Assembly (NCBI RefSeq): GCF_000003605.2
Contig: NW_003145401.1
Coordinates: 1-54,799 of the forward strand
Reading direction: 5' to 3'
Source of the DNA: Saccoglossus kowalevskii
Taxonomy: Eukaryota > Hemichordata > Enteropneusta > Harrimaniidae
DNA: 54,799 nucleotides
Numbering within the stretch: the first letter of the stretch is position 1; each line of letters opens with the position of its first letter. Both the position numbers and the translations under genes were made by a program. Positions 23,291 to 34,500 of the stretch are shown in pieces. The notes beneath the pieces are model-generated. The model worked only from the letters and a program-made list of their open reading frames with translations. It ran no database searches and was not told where the DNA came from.

Positions 23291-23800
23291 TAGGGATGTG
23301 CCTCTATTGTATTGGGGATGCGCCTCTATTGTATTGGGGATGCGCCTCTATTGTATTGGGGATGCGCCTCTATTGTATTGGGGATGTACCTTTATTGTAT
23401 TGGGGATGCGCCTCTGTTGTATTGGGGATGCGCCTCTATTGTATTGGGGATGCGCCTCTATTGTATTGGGGATGCGCCTCTGTTGTATTGGGGATGCGCC
23501 TATTGTATTGGGGATGCGCCTCTATTGTATTAGGGATGTGCCTCTATTGTATTGGGGATGCGCCTCTATTGTATTGGGGATGCGCCTCTATTGTATTGGG
23601 GATGCGCTTCTATTGTATTGGGGATGCGCCTCTATTGTATTGGGGATGCGCCTCTATTGTATTGGGGATGCGCCTCTATTGTATTGGGGATGCGCCTCTA
23701 TTGTATTGGGGATGCGCCTCTATTGTATTGGGGATGCGCCTCTATTGTATTGGGGATGCGCCTCTATTGTATTGGGGATGTGCCTCTATTGTATTGGGGA
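23291..23800. repeat. CpG-rich stretch with a 20-base unit
   Basis: Nearly continuous GCGCC monomers with GTACCTTT, two CTGTTG units and GCGCTTC. Unit 23490-23509 is 20 bases (one CT lost). The run ends sharply at about 23770, where GTGCC monomers resume. Confidence 0.84.
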
Positions 23801-24300
23801 TGTGTCTCTATTGTATTGGGGATGTGTCTCTATTGTATTGGGGATGTGTCTCTATTGTATTGGGGATGTGTCTCTATTGTATTGGGGAAGTGTCTCTATT
23901 GTATTGGGGACGTGTCTCTATTGTATTGGGGACTTGTCTCTATTGTATTGGGGAAGTGTCTCTATTGTATTGGGGACGTGTCTCTATTGTATTGGGGATG
24001 TGCCTCTATTGTATTGGGGATGTGCCTCTATTGTATTGGGGATGTGCCTCTATTGTATTGGGGGATGTGTCTCTATTGTATTGGGGATGTGTCTCTATTG
24101 TATTGGGGATGTGCCTCTATTGTATTGGGGATGTGCCTCTATTGTATTGGGGATGTGCCTCTATTGTATTGGGGATGTGCCTCTATTGTATTGGGGATGT
24201 GCCTCTATTGTATTGTGGATGTGCCTCTATTTTATTGGGGATGTGCCTCTATTGCATTGGGGATGCGCCTCTATTGTAATGGGGATGCGCCTCTATTGTA
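23801..24300. repeat. K block, subtype 2, without TTTGGG leader (five-G unit 24060)
   Basis: GTGTCTC units lead directly into AAG, ACG, ACTTG, AAG, ACG, then GTGCCTC, the five-G unit at 24060, GTGG, TTTTATT (24230), GCATT and TAATGG. The next five-G unit is 617 bases on (28 monomers plus 1). Confidence 0.86.
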
Positions 24301-24895
24301 ATGGGGATGCGCCTCTATTGTATTGGGGATGTGCCTCTATTGTATTGGGGATGTGTCTCTATTGTATTTGGGATGTGTCTCTATTGTATTGGGGATGTGC
24401 CTCTATTGTATTGGGGATGTGTCTCTATTGTATTGGGGAAGTGTCTCTATTGTATTGGGGAAGTGTCTCTATTGTATTGGGGAAGTGTCTCTATTGTATT
24501 GGGGACGTGTCTCTATTGTATTGGGGACTTGTCTCTATTGTATTGGGGAAGTGTCTCTATTGTATTGGGGACGTGTCTCTATTGTATTGGGGATGTGCCT
24601 CTATTGTATTGGGGATGTGCCTCTATTGTATTGGGGATGTGCCTCTATTGTATTGGGGATGTGCCTCTATTGTATTGGGGGATGTGTCTCTATTGTATTG
24701 GGGATGTGTCTCTATTGTATTGGGGATGTGCCTCTATTGTATTGGGGATGTGCCTCTATTGTATTGGGGATGTGCCTCTATTGTATTGTGGATGTGCCTC
24801 TATTGTATTGTGGATGTGCCTCTATTTTATTGGGGATGTGCCTCTATTGCATTGGGGATGCGCCTCTATTGTAATGGGGATGCGCCTCTATTGTA
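24301..24895. repeat. 595-bp higher-order repeat (five-G unit 24677)
   Basis: A shorter version of the higher-order unit at 18244-19521: TATTTGGG at 24365 recurs at 24960, 595 bases later (27 monomers plus 1). It has three consecutive AAG units where others have one, then ACG, ACTTG, AAG, ACG, and closes with two GTGG units, TTTTATT (24825), GCATT and TAATGG. Confidence 0.89.
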
Positions 24896-26100
24896 ATGGG
24901 GATGCGCCTCTATTGTATTGGGGATGTGCCTCTATTGTATTGGGGATGTGTCTCTATTGTATTTGGGATGTGTCTCTATTGTATTGGGGATGTGCCTCTA
25001 TTGTATTGGGGATGTGCCTCTATTGTATTGGGGATGCGTCTCTATTGTATTGGGGGATGCGTCTCTATTGTATTGGGGAAGTGCCTCTATTGCATTGGGG
25101 TTGTGCCTCTATTGTATTGGGGATGTGCCTCTATTGTATTGGTGATGTGTCTCTATTGTATTGGGGATGTGTCTCTATTGTATTGGGGATGTGTCTCTAT
25201 TGTATTGGGGATGTGCCTCTATTGTATTGGGGATGTGCATCTATTGTATTATGGATGTGCCTCTATTGTATTGGGGATGTGTCTCTATTGTATTGGGGAT
25301 GTGTCTCTATTGTATTGGGGATGTGCCTCTATTGTATTGGGGATGTGTCTCCATTGTATTGGGGATGCGTCTCCATTGTATTGGGGATGTGCCTCTATTG
25401 TATTGGGGATGTGCCTCTATTGTATTGGGGATGTGTCTCTATTGTATTGGGGATGTGTCTCTATTGTATTGGGGATGTGCCTCTATTGTATTGGGGATGT
25501 GCATCTATTGTATTGGGGATGTGCCTCTATTGTATTGGGGATGTGTCTCTATTGTATTGGGGATGTGTCTATTGTATTGGGGATGTGCCTCTATTGTATT
25601 GGGGATGTGTCTCCATTGTATTGGGGATGTGCCTCTATTGTATTGGGGATGTGCCTCTATTGTATTGGGGATGTGTCTCTATTGTATTGGGGATGTGCCT
25701 CTATTGTATTGGGGATGCGCCTCTATTGTATTGGGGTTGTGCCTCTATTGTATTGGGGATGTGCCTCTATTGTATTGGGGATGTGCATCTATTGTATTGG
25801 GGATGTGCCTCTATTGTATTGGGGATGTGTCTCTATTGTATTGGGGATGTGTCTCTATTGTATTGGGGATGTGCCTCTATTGTATTGGGGATGTGTCTCC
25901 ATTGTATTGGGGATGCGTCTCTATTGTATTGGGGATGTGCCTCTATTGTATTGGGGATGTGCCTCTATTGTATTGGGGATGTGTCTCTATTGTATTGGGG
26001 ATGTGTCTCTATTGTATTGGGGATGTGTCTCTATTGTATTGGGGATGTGTCTCTATTGTATTGGGGATGTGTCTCTATTGTAATGGGGATGTGCCTCTAT
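24896..26100. repeat. V zone 3
   Basis: Starts with the K leader (TATTTGGG 24960), then a five-G unit with GCGTCTC (25052), GGGGTTGTG, and GTGTCTC-rich monomers. The part 25137-25561 duplicates 20180-20604, including the rare ATTATGG unit at 25248. The match ends at a 20-base unit, 25559-25578 (one CT lost). Confidence 0.87.
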
Positions 26101-26350
26101 TGTATTGGGAATGCGTCTCTATTGTATTGGGGATGTGGCTCTATTGTATTGGGGATGTGGCTCTATTGTATTGGGGATGTGGCTCTATTGTATTGGGGAT
26201 GTGGCTCTATTGTATTGGGGATGTGCCTCTATTGTATTGGGAATGCGTCTCTATTGTATTGGGGATGTGGCTCTATTGTATTGGGGATGTGCCTCTATTG
26301 TATTGGGGATGTGGCTCTATTGTATTGGGGATGCGCCTCTATTGTATTGG
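26101..26350. repeat. E block (GTGGCTC units)
   Basis: GGGAATGCGTCTC followed by four GTGGCTC units, GTGCCTC, GGGAATGCGTCTC, GTGGCTC, GTGCCTC, GTGGCTC, GCGCC and GGTGATG. This is the same closing order as 3340-3560, and a D block follows as there. Confidence 0.86.
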
Positions 26351-27300
26351 TGATGCGCCTCTATTGTATTGGCAATGTGCCTCTATTGTATTAGGGATGT
26401 GCCTCTATTGTATTGGGGATGCGCCTCTATTGTATTAGGGATGCGCCTCTATTGTATTAGGGATGCGCCTCTATTGTATTGGGGATGTGCCTCTATTGTA
26501 TTGGGGATGCGCCTCTATTGTATTGGGGATGCGCCTCTATTGTATTGGGGATGCGCCTCTATTGTATTGGGGATGTGCCTCTATTGTATTGGGGATGCGT
26601 CTCTATTGTATTAGGGATGTGCCTCTATTGTATTGGGGATGTGCCTCTATTGTATTGGGGATGCGCCTCTATTGTATTGGGGATGTGCCTCTATTGTATT
26701 GGGGATGCGCCTCTATTGTATTGGGGATGTGCCTCTATTGTATTGGGGATGCGCCTCTATTGTATTAGGGATGTGCCTCTATTGTATTGGCAATGTGCCT
26801 CTATTGTATTGGGGATGTGCCTCTATTGTATTGGGGATGTGCCTCTATTGTATTGGGGATGCACCTCTATTGTATTGGGGATGCACCTCTATTGTATTGG
26901 GGATGCTCCTCTATTGTATTGGGGGAAGCGCCTCTATTGTATTGGGGATGCGCCTCTATTGTATTGGGGATGTGCCTCTATTGTATTGGGGATGCGCCTC
27001 TATTGTATTGGGGGAAGCGCCTCTATTGTATTGGGGATGCGCCTCTATTGTATTGGGGATGCGCCTCTATTGTATTGGGGATGCGCCTGTATTGTATTGG
27101 GGATGCGCCTCTATTGTATTGGGGATGCGCCTCTATTGTATTGGGGATGCGCCTCTATTGTATTGGGGATGCGCCTCTATTGTATTGGGGATGCGCCTCT
27201 ATTGTATTGGGGATGTGCCTCTATTGTATTGGGGATGTGCCTCTATTGTATTGGGAATGCGTGTCTATTGTATTGGGGAAGTGCCTCTATTATATTGGGG
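26351..27300. repeat. D block, copy 3 (GGGGGAAGCG at 26921 and 27010)
   Basis: Constant offset of 22792 from D copy 1 and 12970 from copy 2 over about 880 bases. Differences are substitutions, such as GGGGATG for GGGGTTG in the opening units. Confidence 0.9.
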
Positions 27301-28041
27301 ATGCGCCTCTATTGTATTAGGGATGCGCCTCTATTGTATTAGGGATGCGCCTCTATTGTATTAGGGATGTACCTCTATTGTATTGGGGATGTGCCTCTAT
27401 TGTATTGGGGATGCGCCTCTATTGTATTGGGGATGCGCCTCTATTGTATTGGGGATGTGCCTTTATTGTATTGGGGATGTGCCTCTATTGTATTGGGGAT
27501 GCGCCTCTATTGTATTGGGGATGCGCCTCTATTGTATTGGGGATGCGCCTCTATTGTATTGGGGATGCGCCTCTATTGTATTGGGGATGCGCCTCTATTG
27601 TATTGGGGATGCGCCTCTGTTGTATTGGGGATGCGCCTCTATTGTATTGGGGATGCGCCTCTATTGTATTGGGGATGCGCCTCTATTGTATTGGGGATGC
27701 GCCTCTATTGTATTGGTGATGCACCTCTATTGTATTGGGGATGCGCCTCTATTGTATTGGGGATGCGCCTCTATTGTATTGGGGATGCGCCTCTATTGTA
27801 TTAGGGATGTGCCTCTATTGTATTGGGGATGCGCCTCTATTGTATTGGGGATGCGCCTCTATTGTATTGGGGATGCGCTTCTATTGTATTGGGGATGCGC
27901 CTCTATTGTATTGGGGATGCGCCTCTATTGTATTGGGGATGCGCCTCTATTGTATTGGGGATGCGCCTCTATTGTATTGGGGATGCGCCTCTATTGTATT
28001 GGGGATGTACCTCTATTGTATTGGGGATGTACCTCTATTGT
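27301..28041. repeat. CpG-rich S-type block preceding F
   Basis: TTAGGG units and a GTACC unit, then a long run of GCGCC monomers with CTGTTG, GGTGATGCACC (near 27718), TTAGGG and GCGCTTC. It ends in two GTACCTC units. The same lead-in precedes the F blocks at 39119 and 51878. Confidence 0.85.
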
Positions 28042-28580
28042 ATTAGGGATGAGCCTCTATTGTACTGGGGATGCGCCTCTATTGTATTGGGGATGCGCCT
28101 CTATTGTATTGGCGATGTGCCTCTATTGTATTGGGGATGCGCCTCTCTTGTATTGTGGATGCGCCTCTATTGTATTGGGGATGTGCCTCTATTGTATTGG
28201 AGATGTGCCTCTATTGTATTGGAGATGTGCCTCTATTGTATTGGGGATGTGCCTCTATTGTATTGGAGATGTGCCTCTATTGTATTGGGGATGTGCCTCT
28301 ATTGTATTGGGGATGTGCCTCTATTGTATTGGGGATGCGCCTCTATTGTATTGGGGATGCACCTCTCTTGTATTGTGGTTGCGCCTCTATTGTATTGGGG
28401 ATGTGCCTCTATTGTATTGGAGATGTGCCTCTATTGTATTGGGGATGTGCCTCTATTGTATTGGGGATGCGCCTCTATTGTATTGGGGATGCGCCTCTAT
28501 TGTATTGGAGATGTGCCTCTATTGTATTGGGGATGTGCCTCTATTGTATTGGGGATGTGCCTCTATTGTATTGGTGATGC
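28042..28580. repeat. F block, copy 1
   Basis: Order: GATGAGCC, GTACTGG, GGCGATG, CTCTCTTG with GTGGATGCG, GGAGATG twice, GTGCC, GGAGATG, GCACC-CTCTCTTG, GTGGTTGCG (about 28376), GGAGATG and GGAGATG. About 500 bases are repeated at 39119, 46925 and 51878 (offsets 11076, 18882 and 23835). Confidence 0.9.
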
Positions 28581-29340
28581 GCCTCTATTGTATTGGCAAT
28601 GTGCCTCTATTGTATTAGGGATGTGCCTCTATTGTATTAGGGATGCGCCTCTATTGTATTAGGGATGCGCCTCTATTGTATTGGGGATGTGCCTCTATTG
28701 TATTGGGGATGTGCCTCTATTGTATTGGGGATGTGCCTCTATTGTATTGGGGATGTGCCTCTATTGTATTGGGGATGTGCCTCTATTGTATTGGGGATGC
28801 GCCTCTATTGTATTGGGGATGTGCCTCTATTGTATTGGGGATGCGCCTCTATTGTATTGGGGATGTGTCTCTATTGTATTGGGGATGTGTCTCTATTGTA
28901 TTGGGGATGTGTCTCTATTGTATTGGGGATGCGCCTCTATTGTATTGGGGATGTACCTCTATTGTATTAGGGATGTACCTCTATTATATTAGGGATGAGC
29001 CTCTATTGTACTGGGGATGCGCTTCTATTGTATTGGGGATGCGCCTCTATTGTATTGGCGATGTGCCTCTATTGTATTGGGGATGCGCCTCTCTTGTATT
29101 GGGGATGCGCCTCTATTGTATTGGGGATGTGCCTCTATTGTATTGGGGATGTGCCTCTATTGTATTGGGGATGTGCCTCTATTGTATTGGGGATGCACCT
29201 CTATTGTATTGGGGATGTGCCTCTATTGTATTGGGAATGCGTCTCTATTGTATTGGGGAAGTGCCTCTATTGTATTGGGGAAGTGCCTCTATTGTATTGG
29301 GGATGCGCCTCTATTGTATTGGTGATGCGCCTCTATTGTA
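28581..29340. repeat. Mixed block with a second, partial F leader
   Basis: GGTGATG, GGCAATG and TTAGGG units, then GTGCC and GTGTCTC monomers. GTACC with TTATATTAGGG precedes GATGAGCC-GTACTGG (28991-29015), GGCGATG and CTCTCTTG. No GGAGATG units follow, so this F copy is truncated. GCACC, GGGAATG and two GGGGAAGTG units close it. Confidence 0.78.
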
Positions 29341-30020
29341 TTGGGGATGTGTCTCTATTGTATTGGGGATGTGCCTCTATTGTATTGGGGATGTGTCTCC
29401 ATTGTATTGGGGATGCGTCTCTATTGTATTGGGGATGTGCCTCTATTGTATTGGGGATGTGCCTCTATTGTATTGGGGATGTGTCTCTATTGTATTGGGG
29501 ATGTGTCTCTATTGTATTGGGGATGTGTCTCTATTGTATTGGGGATGTGTCTCTATTGTATTGGGGATGTGTCTCTATTGTATTGGGGATGTGTCTCTAT
29601 TGTATTGGGGATGTGTCTCTATTGTACTGGGGATGTGTCTCTATTGTATTGGGGATGTGTCTCTATTGTATTGGGGATGTGTCTCTATTGTATTGGGGAT
29701 GTGCCTCTATTGTATTGGGGATGCGCCTCTATTGCATTGGGGTTGTGCCTCTATTGTATTGGGGATGTGCCTCTATTGTATTGGGGATGTGCCTCTATTG
29801 TATTGGGGATGTGCCTCTATTGTATTGGGGATGTGTCTCTATTGTATTGGGGATGTGTCTCTATTGTATTGGGGATGTGCCTCTATTGTATTGGGGATGT
29901 GTCTCCATTGTATTGGGGATGCGTCTCTATTGTATTGGGGATGTGCCTCTATTGTATTGGGGATGTGTCTCTATTGTATTGGGGATGTGTCTCTATTGTA
30001 TTGGGGATGTGCTTTTATTG
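29341..30020. repeat. V zone 4
   Basis: GTGTCTC-rich monomers with CTCCATTG, one GTACTGG unit (29626) and GGGGTTGTG. It ends at a GTGCTTTTATTG unit that begins the E-type lead-in. Confidence 0.85.
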
Positions 30021-30480
30021 TATTGGGGATGCGCCTCTATTGTATTGGGGATGCACCTCTATTGTATTGGGGATGCGCCTCTATTGTATTGGGGATGCGC
30101 CTCTATTGTATTGGGGATGTGGCTCTATTGTATTGGGGATGTGCCTCTATTGTATTGGGAATGCGTCTCTATTGTATTGGGGATGTGGCTCTATTGTATT
30201 GGGGATGTGGCTCTATTGTATTGGGGATGCGCCTCTATTGTATTGGGAATGCGCCTCTATTGTATTGGGAATGTGTCTCTATTGTATTGGGGAAGTGCCT
30301 CTATTATATTGGGGATGCGCCTCTATTGTATTGGTGATGAGCCTCTATTGTATTGGCAATGTGCCTCTATTGTATTGGTGATGCGCCTCTATTGTATTGG
30401 CAATGTGCCTCTATTGTATTGGTGATGCGCCTCTATTGTATTGGCAGAGTGCCTCTATTGTATTAGGGATGTGCCTCTAT
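30021..30480. repeat. Short E block fused to a truncated C block (GGCAGAGTG at 30443)
   Basis: GTGGCTC units (about 30119-30210) pass directly into GGGAATG, GGGGAAGTGCC-TTATATT, GGTGATGAGCC, GGCAATG and GGTGATG units and GGCAGAGTG at 30443. The D block that normally lies between E and C is missing, consistent with a deletion by exchange between blocks. Confidence 0.84.
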
Positions 30481-31060
30481 TGCATTGGGGACGTGTCTCT
30501 ATTGTATTGGGGATGTGTCTCTATTGTATTGGGGATGTGTCTCTATTGTATTGGGGATGTGCCCTCTATTGTATTGGGGATGTGCCTCTATTGTATTGGG
30601 GATGCGCCTCTATTGTATTGGGGATGCGCCTCTATTGTATTGGGGATGTGCCTCTATTGTATTGGGGATGTGCCTCTATTGTATTGGGGATGTGCCTCTA
30701 TTGTATTGGGGGATGTGTCTCTATTGTATTGGGGATGTGTCTCTATTGTATTGGGGATGTGCCTCTATTGTATTGGGGATGTGCCTCTATTGTATTGGGG
30801 ATGTGCCTCTATTGTATTGTGGATGTGCCTCTATTGTATTGTGGATGTGCCTCTATTTTATTGGGGATGTGCCTCTATTGCATTGGGGATGCGCCTCTAT
30901 TGTAATGGGGATGCGCCTCTATTGTAATGGGGATGCGCCTCTATTGTATTGGGGATGTGCCTCTATTGTATTGGGGATGTGTCTCTATTGTATTTGGGAT
31001 GTGTCTCTATTGTATTGGGGGGATGTGCCTCTATTGTATTGGGGATGTGCCTCTATTGTA
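30481..31060. repeat. K tail with five-G unit (30708) and six-G unit (31017)
   Basis: GACGTG and GTGTCTC units, a 23-base extra-C unit (30553-30575), the five-G unit at 30708, two GTGG units, TTTTATT (30856), GCATT, two TAATGG units and TATTTGGG (30991). A unit with six Gs at 31017-31022 (24 bases) follows. The spacing 30708 to 31017 is 309, 14 monomers plus 1. Confidence 0.86.
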
Positions 31061-32000
31061 TTGGGGATGCGTCTCTATTGTATTGGGGATGCGTCTCTAT
31101 TGTATTGGGGATGCGCCTCTATTGCATTGGGGTTGTGCCTCTATTGTATTGGGGATGTGCCTCTATTGTATTGGGGATGTGTCTCTATTGTATTGGGGAT
31201 GTCTCTCTATTGTATTGGGGATGTGCCTCTATTGTATTGGGGATGTGCATCTATTGTATTGGGGATGTGCCTCTATTGTATTGGGGATGTGTCTCTATTG
31301 TATTGGGGATGTGTCTCTATTGTATTGGGGATGTGCCTCTATTGTATTGGGGATGTGTCTCCATTGTATTGGGGATGTGCCTCTATTGTATTGGGGATGT
31401 GTCTCTATTGTATTGGGGATGTGTCTCTATTGTATTGGGGATGTGCCTCTATTGTATTGGGGATGTGTCTCCATTGTATTGGGGATGCGTCTCTATTGTA
31501 TTGGGGATGTGCCTCTATTGTATTGGGGATGTGTCTCTATTGTATTGGGGATGTGTCTCTATTGTATTGGGGATGTGCCTCTATTGTATTGGGGATGTGT
31601 CTCTATTGTATTGGGGATGTGTCTCTATTGTATTGGGGATGTGCCTCTATTGTATTGGGGATGTGTCTCTATTGTATTGGGGATGTGTCTCTATTGTATT
31701 GGGGATGTGTCTCTATTGTATTGGGGATGTGTCTCTATTGTATTGGGGATGTGTCTCTATTGTATTGGGGATGTGCCTCTATTGTATTGGGGATGTGTCT
31801 CTATTGTATTGGGGATGTGCCTCTATTGTATTGGGGATGCGTCTCTATTGTATTGGGGATGTGCCTCTATTGTATTGGGGATGTGTCTCTATTGTATTGG
31901 GGATGTGTCTCTATTGTATTGGGGATGTGTCTCTATTGTATTGGGGATGTGCCTCTATTGTATTGGGGATGTGCCTCTATTGTATTGGGGATGTGCATCT
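31061..32000. repeat. V zone 5
   Basis: GTGTCTC and GTGCCTC monomers with GTGCATC, CTCCATTG and one GTCTCTC unit near 31200. It is related in order to 20.1-22.0 kb. Confidence 0.85.
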
Positions 32001-32340
32001 ATTGTATTGGGGATGTGCCTCTATTGTATTGGGGATGCGCCTCTATTGTATTGGGGATGCGCCTCTATTGTATTGGGGATGTGCCTCTATTGTATTGGGG
32101 ATGTGCCTCTATTGTATTGGGGATGTGCCTCTATTGTATTGGGGGATGTGTCTCTATTGTATTGGGGATGTGCCTCTATTGTATTGGGGATGTGCCTCTA
32201 TTGTATTGTGGATGTGCCTCTATTGTATTGTGGATGTGCCTCTATTTTATTGGGGATGTGCCTCTATTGCATTGGGGATGCGCCTCTATTGTAATGGGGA
32301 TGCGCCTCTATTGTAATGGGGATGCGCCTCTATTGTATTG
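32001..32340. repeat. K tail (five-G unit 32141)
   Basis: GCGCC twice, GTGCC units, the five-G unit at 32141, two GTGG units, TTTTATT (32245), GCATT and two TAATGG units. This is the K closing order without the AAG/ACG part. Confidence 0.84.
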
Positions 32341-33400
32341 GGGATGTGGCTCTATTGTATTGGGGATGTGCCTCTATTGTATTGGGGATGTGGCTCTATT
32401 GTATTGGGGATGCGCCTCTATTGTATTGGTGATGCGCCTCTATTGTATTGGCAATGTGCCTCTATTGTATTAGGGATGTGCCTCTATTGTATTAGGGATG
32501 CGCCTCTATTGTATTAGGGATGCGCCTCTATTGTATTAGGGATGCGCCTCTATTGTATTGGGGTTGTGCCTCTATTGTATTGGGGATGCGCCTCTATTGT
32601 ATTGGGGATGCGCCTCTATTGTATTGGGGATGTGCCTCTATTGTATTGGGGATGCGTCTCTATTGTATTAGGGATGTGCCTCTATTGTATTGGGGATGTG
32701 CCTCTATTGTATTGGGGATGCGCCTCTATTGTATTGGGGATGTGCCTCTCTATTGTATTGGGGTTGCGCCTCTATTGTATTGGGGATGTGCCTCTATTGT
32801 ATTGGGGATGCGCCTCTATTGTATTAGGGATGTGCCTCTATTGTATTGGCAATGTGCCTCTATTGTATTGGGGATGTGCCTCTATTGTATTGGGGATGTG
32901 CCTCTATTGTATTGGGGATGCACCTCTATTGTATTGGGGATGCACCTCTATTGTATTGGGGATGCTCCTCTATTGTATTGGGGGAAGCGCCTCTATTGTA
33001 TTGGGGATGCGCCTCTATTGTATTGGGGATGTGCCTCTATTGTATTGGGGATGCGCCTCTATTGTATTGGGGGAAGCGCCTCTATTGTATTGGGGATGCG
33101 CCTCTATTGTATTGGGGATGCGCCTCTATTGTATTGGGGATGCGCCTGTATTGTATTGGGGTTGCGCCTCTATTGTATTGGGGATGCGCCTCTATTGTAT
33201 TGGGGATGCGCCTCTATTGTATTGGGGATGCGCCTCTATTGTATTGGGGATGCGCCTCTATTGTATTGGGGATGTGCCTCTATTGTTTTGGGGATGTGCC
33301 TCTATTGTATTGGGAATGCGTGTCTATTGTATTGGGGAAGTGCCTCTATTATATTGGGGATGCGCCTCTATTGTATTAGGGATGCGCCTCTATTGTATTA
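32341..33400. repeat. Short E block plus D block copy 4 (GGGGGAAGCG at 32980 and 33069)
   Basis: Two GTGGCTC units, GGTGATG, GGCAATG, four TTAGGG units and GGGGTTGTG, then the D series. Against D copy 1 it has lost one monomer and gained a CT (24-base unit 32736-32759). The offset therefore shifts from 28871 to 28851 inside the block. Confidence 0.88.
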
Positions 33401-33949
33401 GGGATGTGCCTCTATTGTATTGGGGATGTGCCTCTATTGTATTGGGAATGCGCCTCTATTGTATTGGGGATGCGCCTCTATTGTATTGGGGATGTGCCTT
33501 TATTGTATTGGGGATGTGCCTCTATTGTATTGGGGATGTGCCTCTATTGTATTGGGGATGTGCCTCTATTGTATTGGGGATGCACCTCTATTGTATTGGG
33601 GATGCACCTCTATTGTATTGGGGATGCTCCTCTATTGTATTGGGGGAAGCGCCTCTATTGTATTGGGGATGTGCCTCTATTGTATTGGGGATGTGCCTCT
33701 ATTGTATTGGGGATGCACCTCTATTGTATTGGGGATGCACCTCTATTGTATTGGGGATGCTCCTCTATTGTATTGGGGGAAGCGCCTCTATTGTATTGGG
33801 GATGCGCCTCTATTGTATTGGGGATGTGCCTCTATTGTATTGGGGATGCGCCTCTATTGTATTGGGGGGAAGCGCCTCTATTGTATTGGGGATGCGCCTC
33901 TATTGTATTGGGGATGCGCCTCTATTGTATTGGGGATGCGCCTGTATTG
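33401..33949. repeat. Nested D duplication (GGGGGAAGCG at 33642, 33775 and 33864)
   Basis: Contains two GCACC-GCACC-GATGCTCC-GGGGGAAGCG cassettes in tandem: a single five-G unit at 33642, then the usual pair 89 bases apart at 33775 and 33864. The last has six Gs (24-base unit). This is a partial internal duplication of a D block. Confidence 0.87.
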
Positions 33950-34085
33950 TATTGGGTTGCGCCTCTATTGTATTGGGGATGCGCCTCTATTGTATTGGGG
34001 ATGCGCCTCTATGTATGGGGATGCGCCTCTATGTATGGAGATGTGCCTCTATTGTATGGGGATGTGCCTCTATGTATTTGGGGAT
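33950..34085. repeat. Degenerate patch with 20- and 21-base monomers
   Basis: Six units between 33954 and 34079 measure 21, 22, 20, 20, 21 and 22 bases. Most have lost a T from ATTG or TATT. This is the densest run of length changes in the window, and the sequence returns to regular 22-base phase at 34080. Confidence 0.88.
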
Positions 34086-34500
34086 GCGCCTCTATTGTAT
34101 TGGGGATGCGCCTCTATTGTATTGGAGATGTGCCTCTATTGTATTGGGGATGTGCCTCTATTGTATTGGGGATGTGCCTCTATTGTATTGGGGATGCGCC
34201 TCTATTGTATTGGGGATGCACCTCTATTGTATTGGGGAAGCGCCTCTATTGTATTGGGGAAGCGCCTCTATTGTATTGGGGATGCGCCTCTATTGTATTG
34301 GGGATGCGCCTCTATTGTATTGGGGATGCGCCTCTATTGTATTGGGGATGCGCCTCTATTGTATTGGGGATGTGCTTTTATTGTATTGGGGATGCGCCTC
34401 TATTGTATTGGGGATGCACCTCTATTGTATTGGGGATGCGCCTCTATTGTATTGGGGATGCGCCTCTATTGTATTGGGGATGTGGCTCTATTGTATTGGG
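34086..34500. repeat. F tail with GGGGAAGCG pair
   Basis: GGAGATG at 34124, GTGCC units, GCACC, then two consecutive 22-base GGGGAAGCG units from 34234, and GCGCC and GTGCTTTTATTG units. The stretch 34086-34500 aligns with 47351-47765 at offset 13265. Confidence 0.85.

Noticed and set aside
31017-31022. Six-G run as a sequencing error only
   Set aside because: Kept as a real variant candidate because it keeps the 22n-plus-indel phase with the five-G units on both sides (309 and 1124 bases). The homopolymer still needs read-level confirmation.
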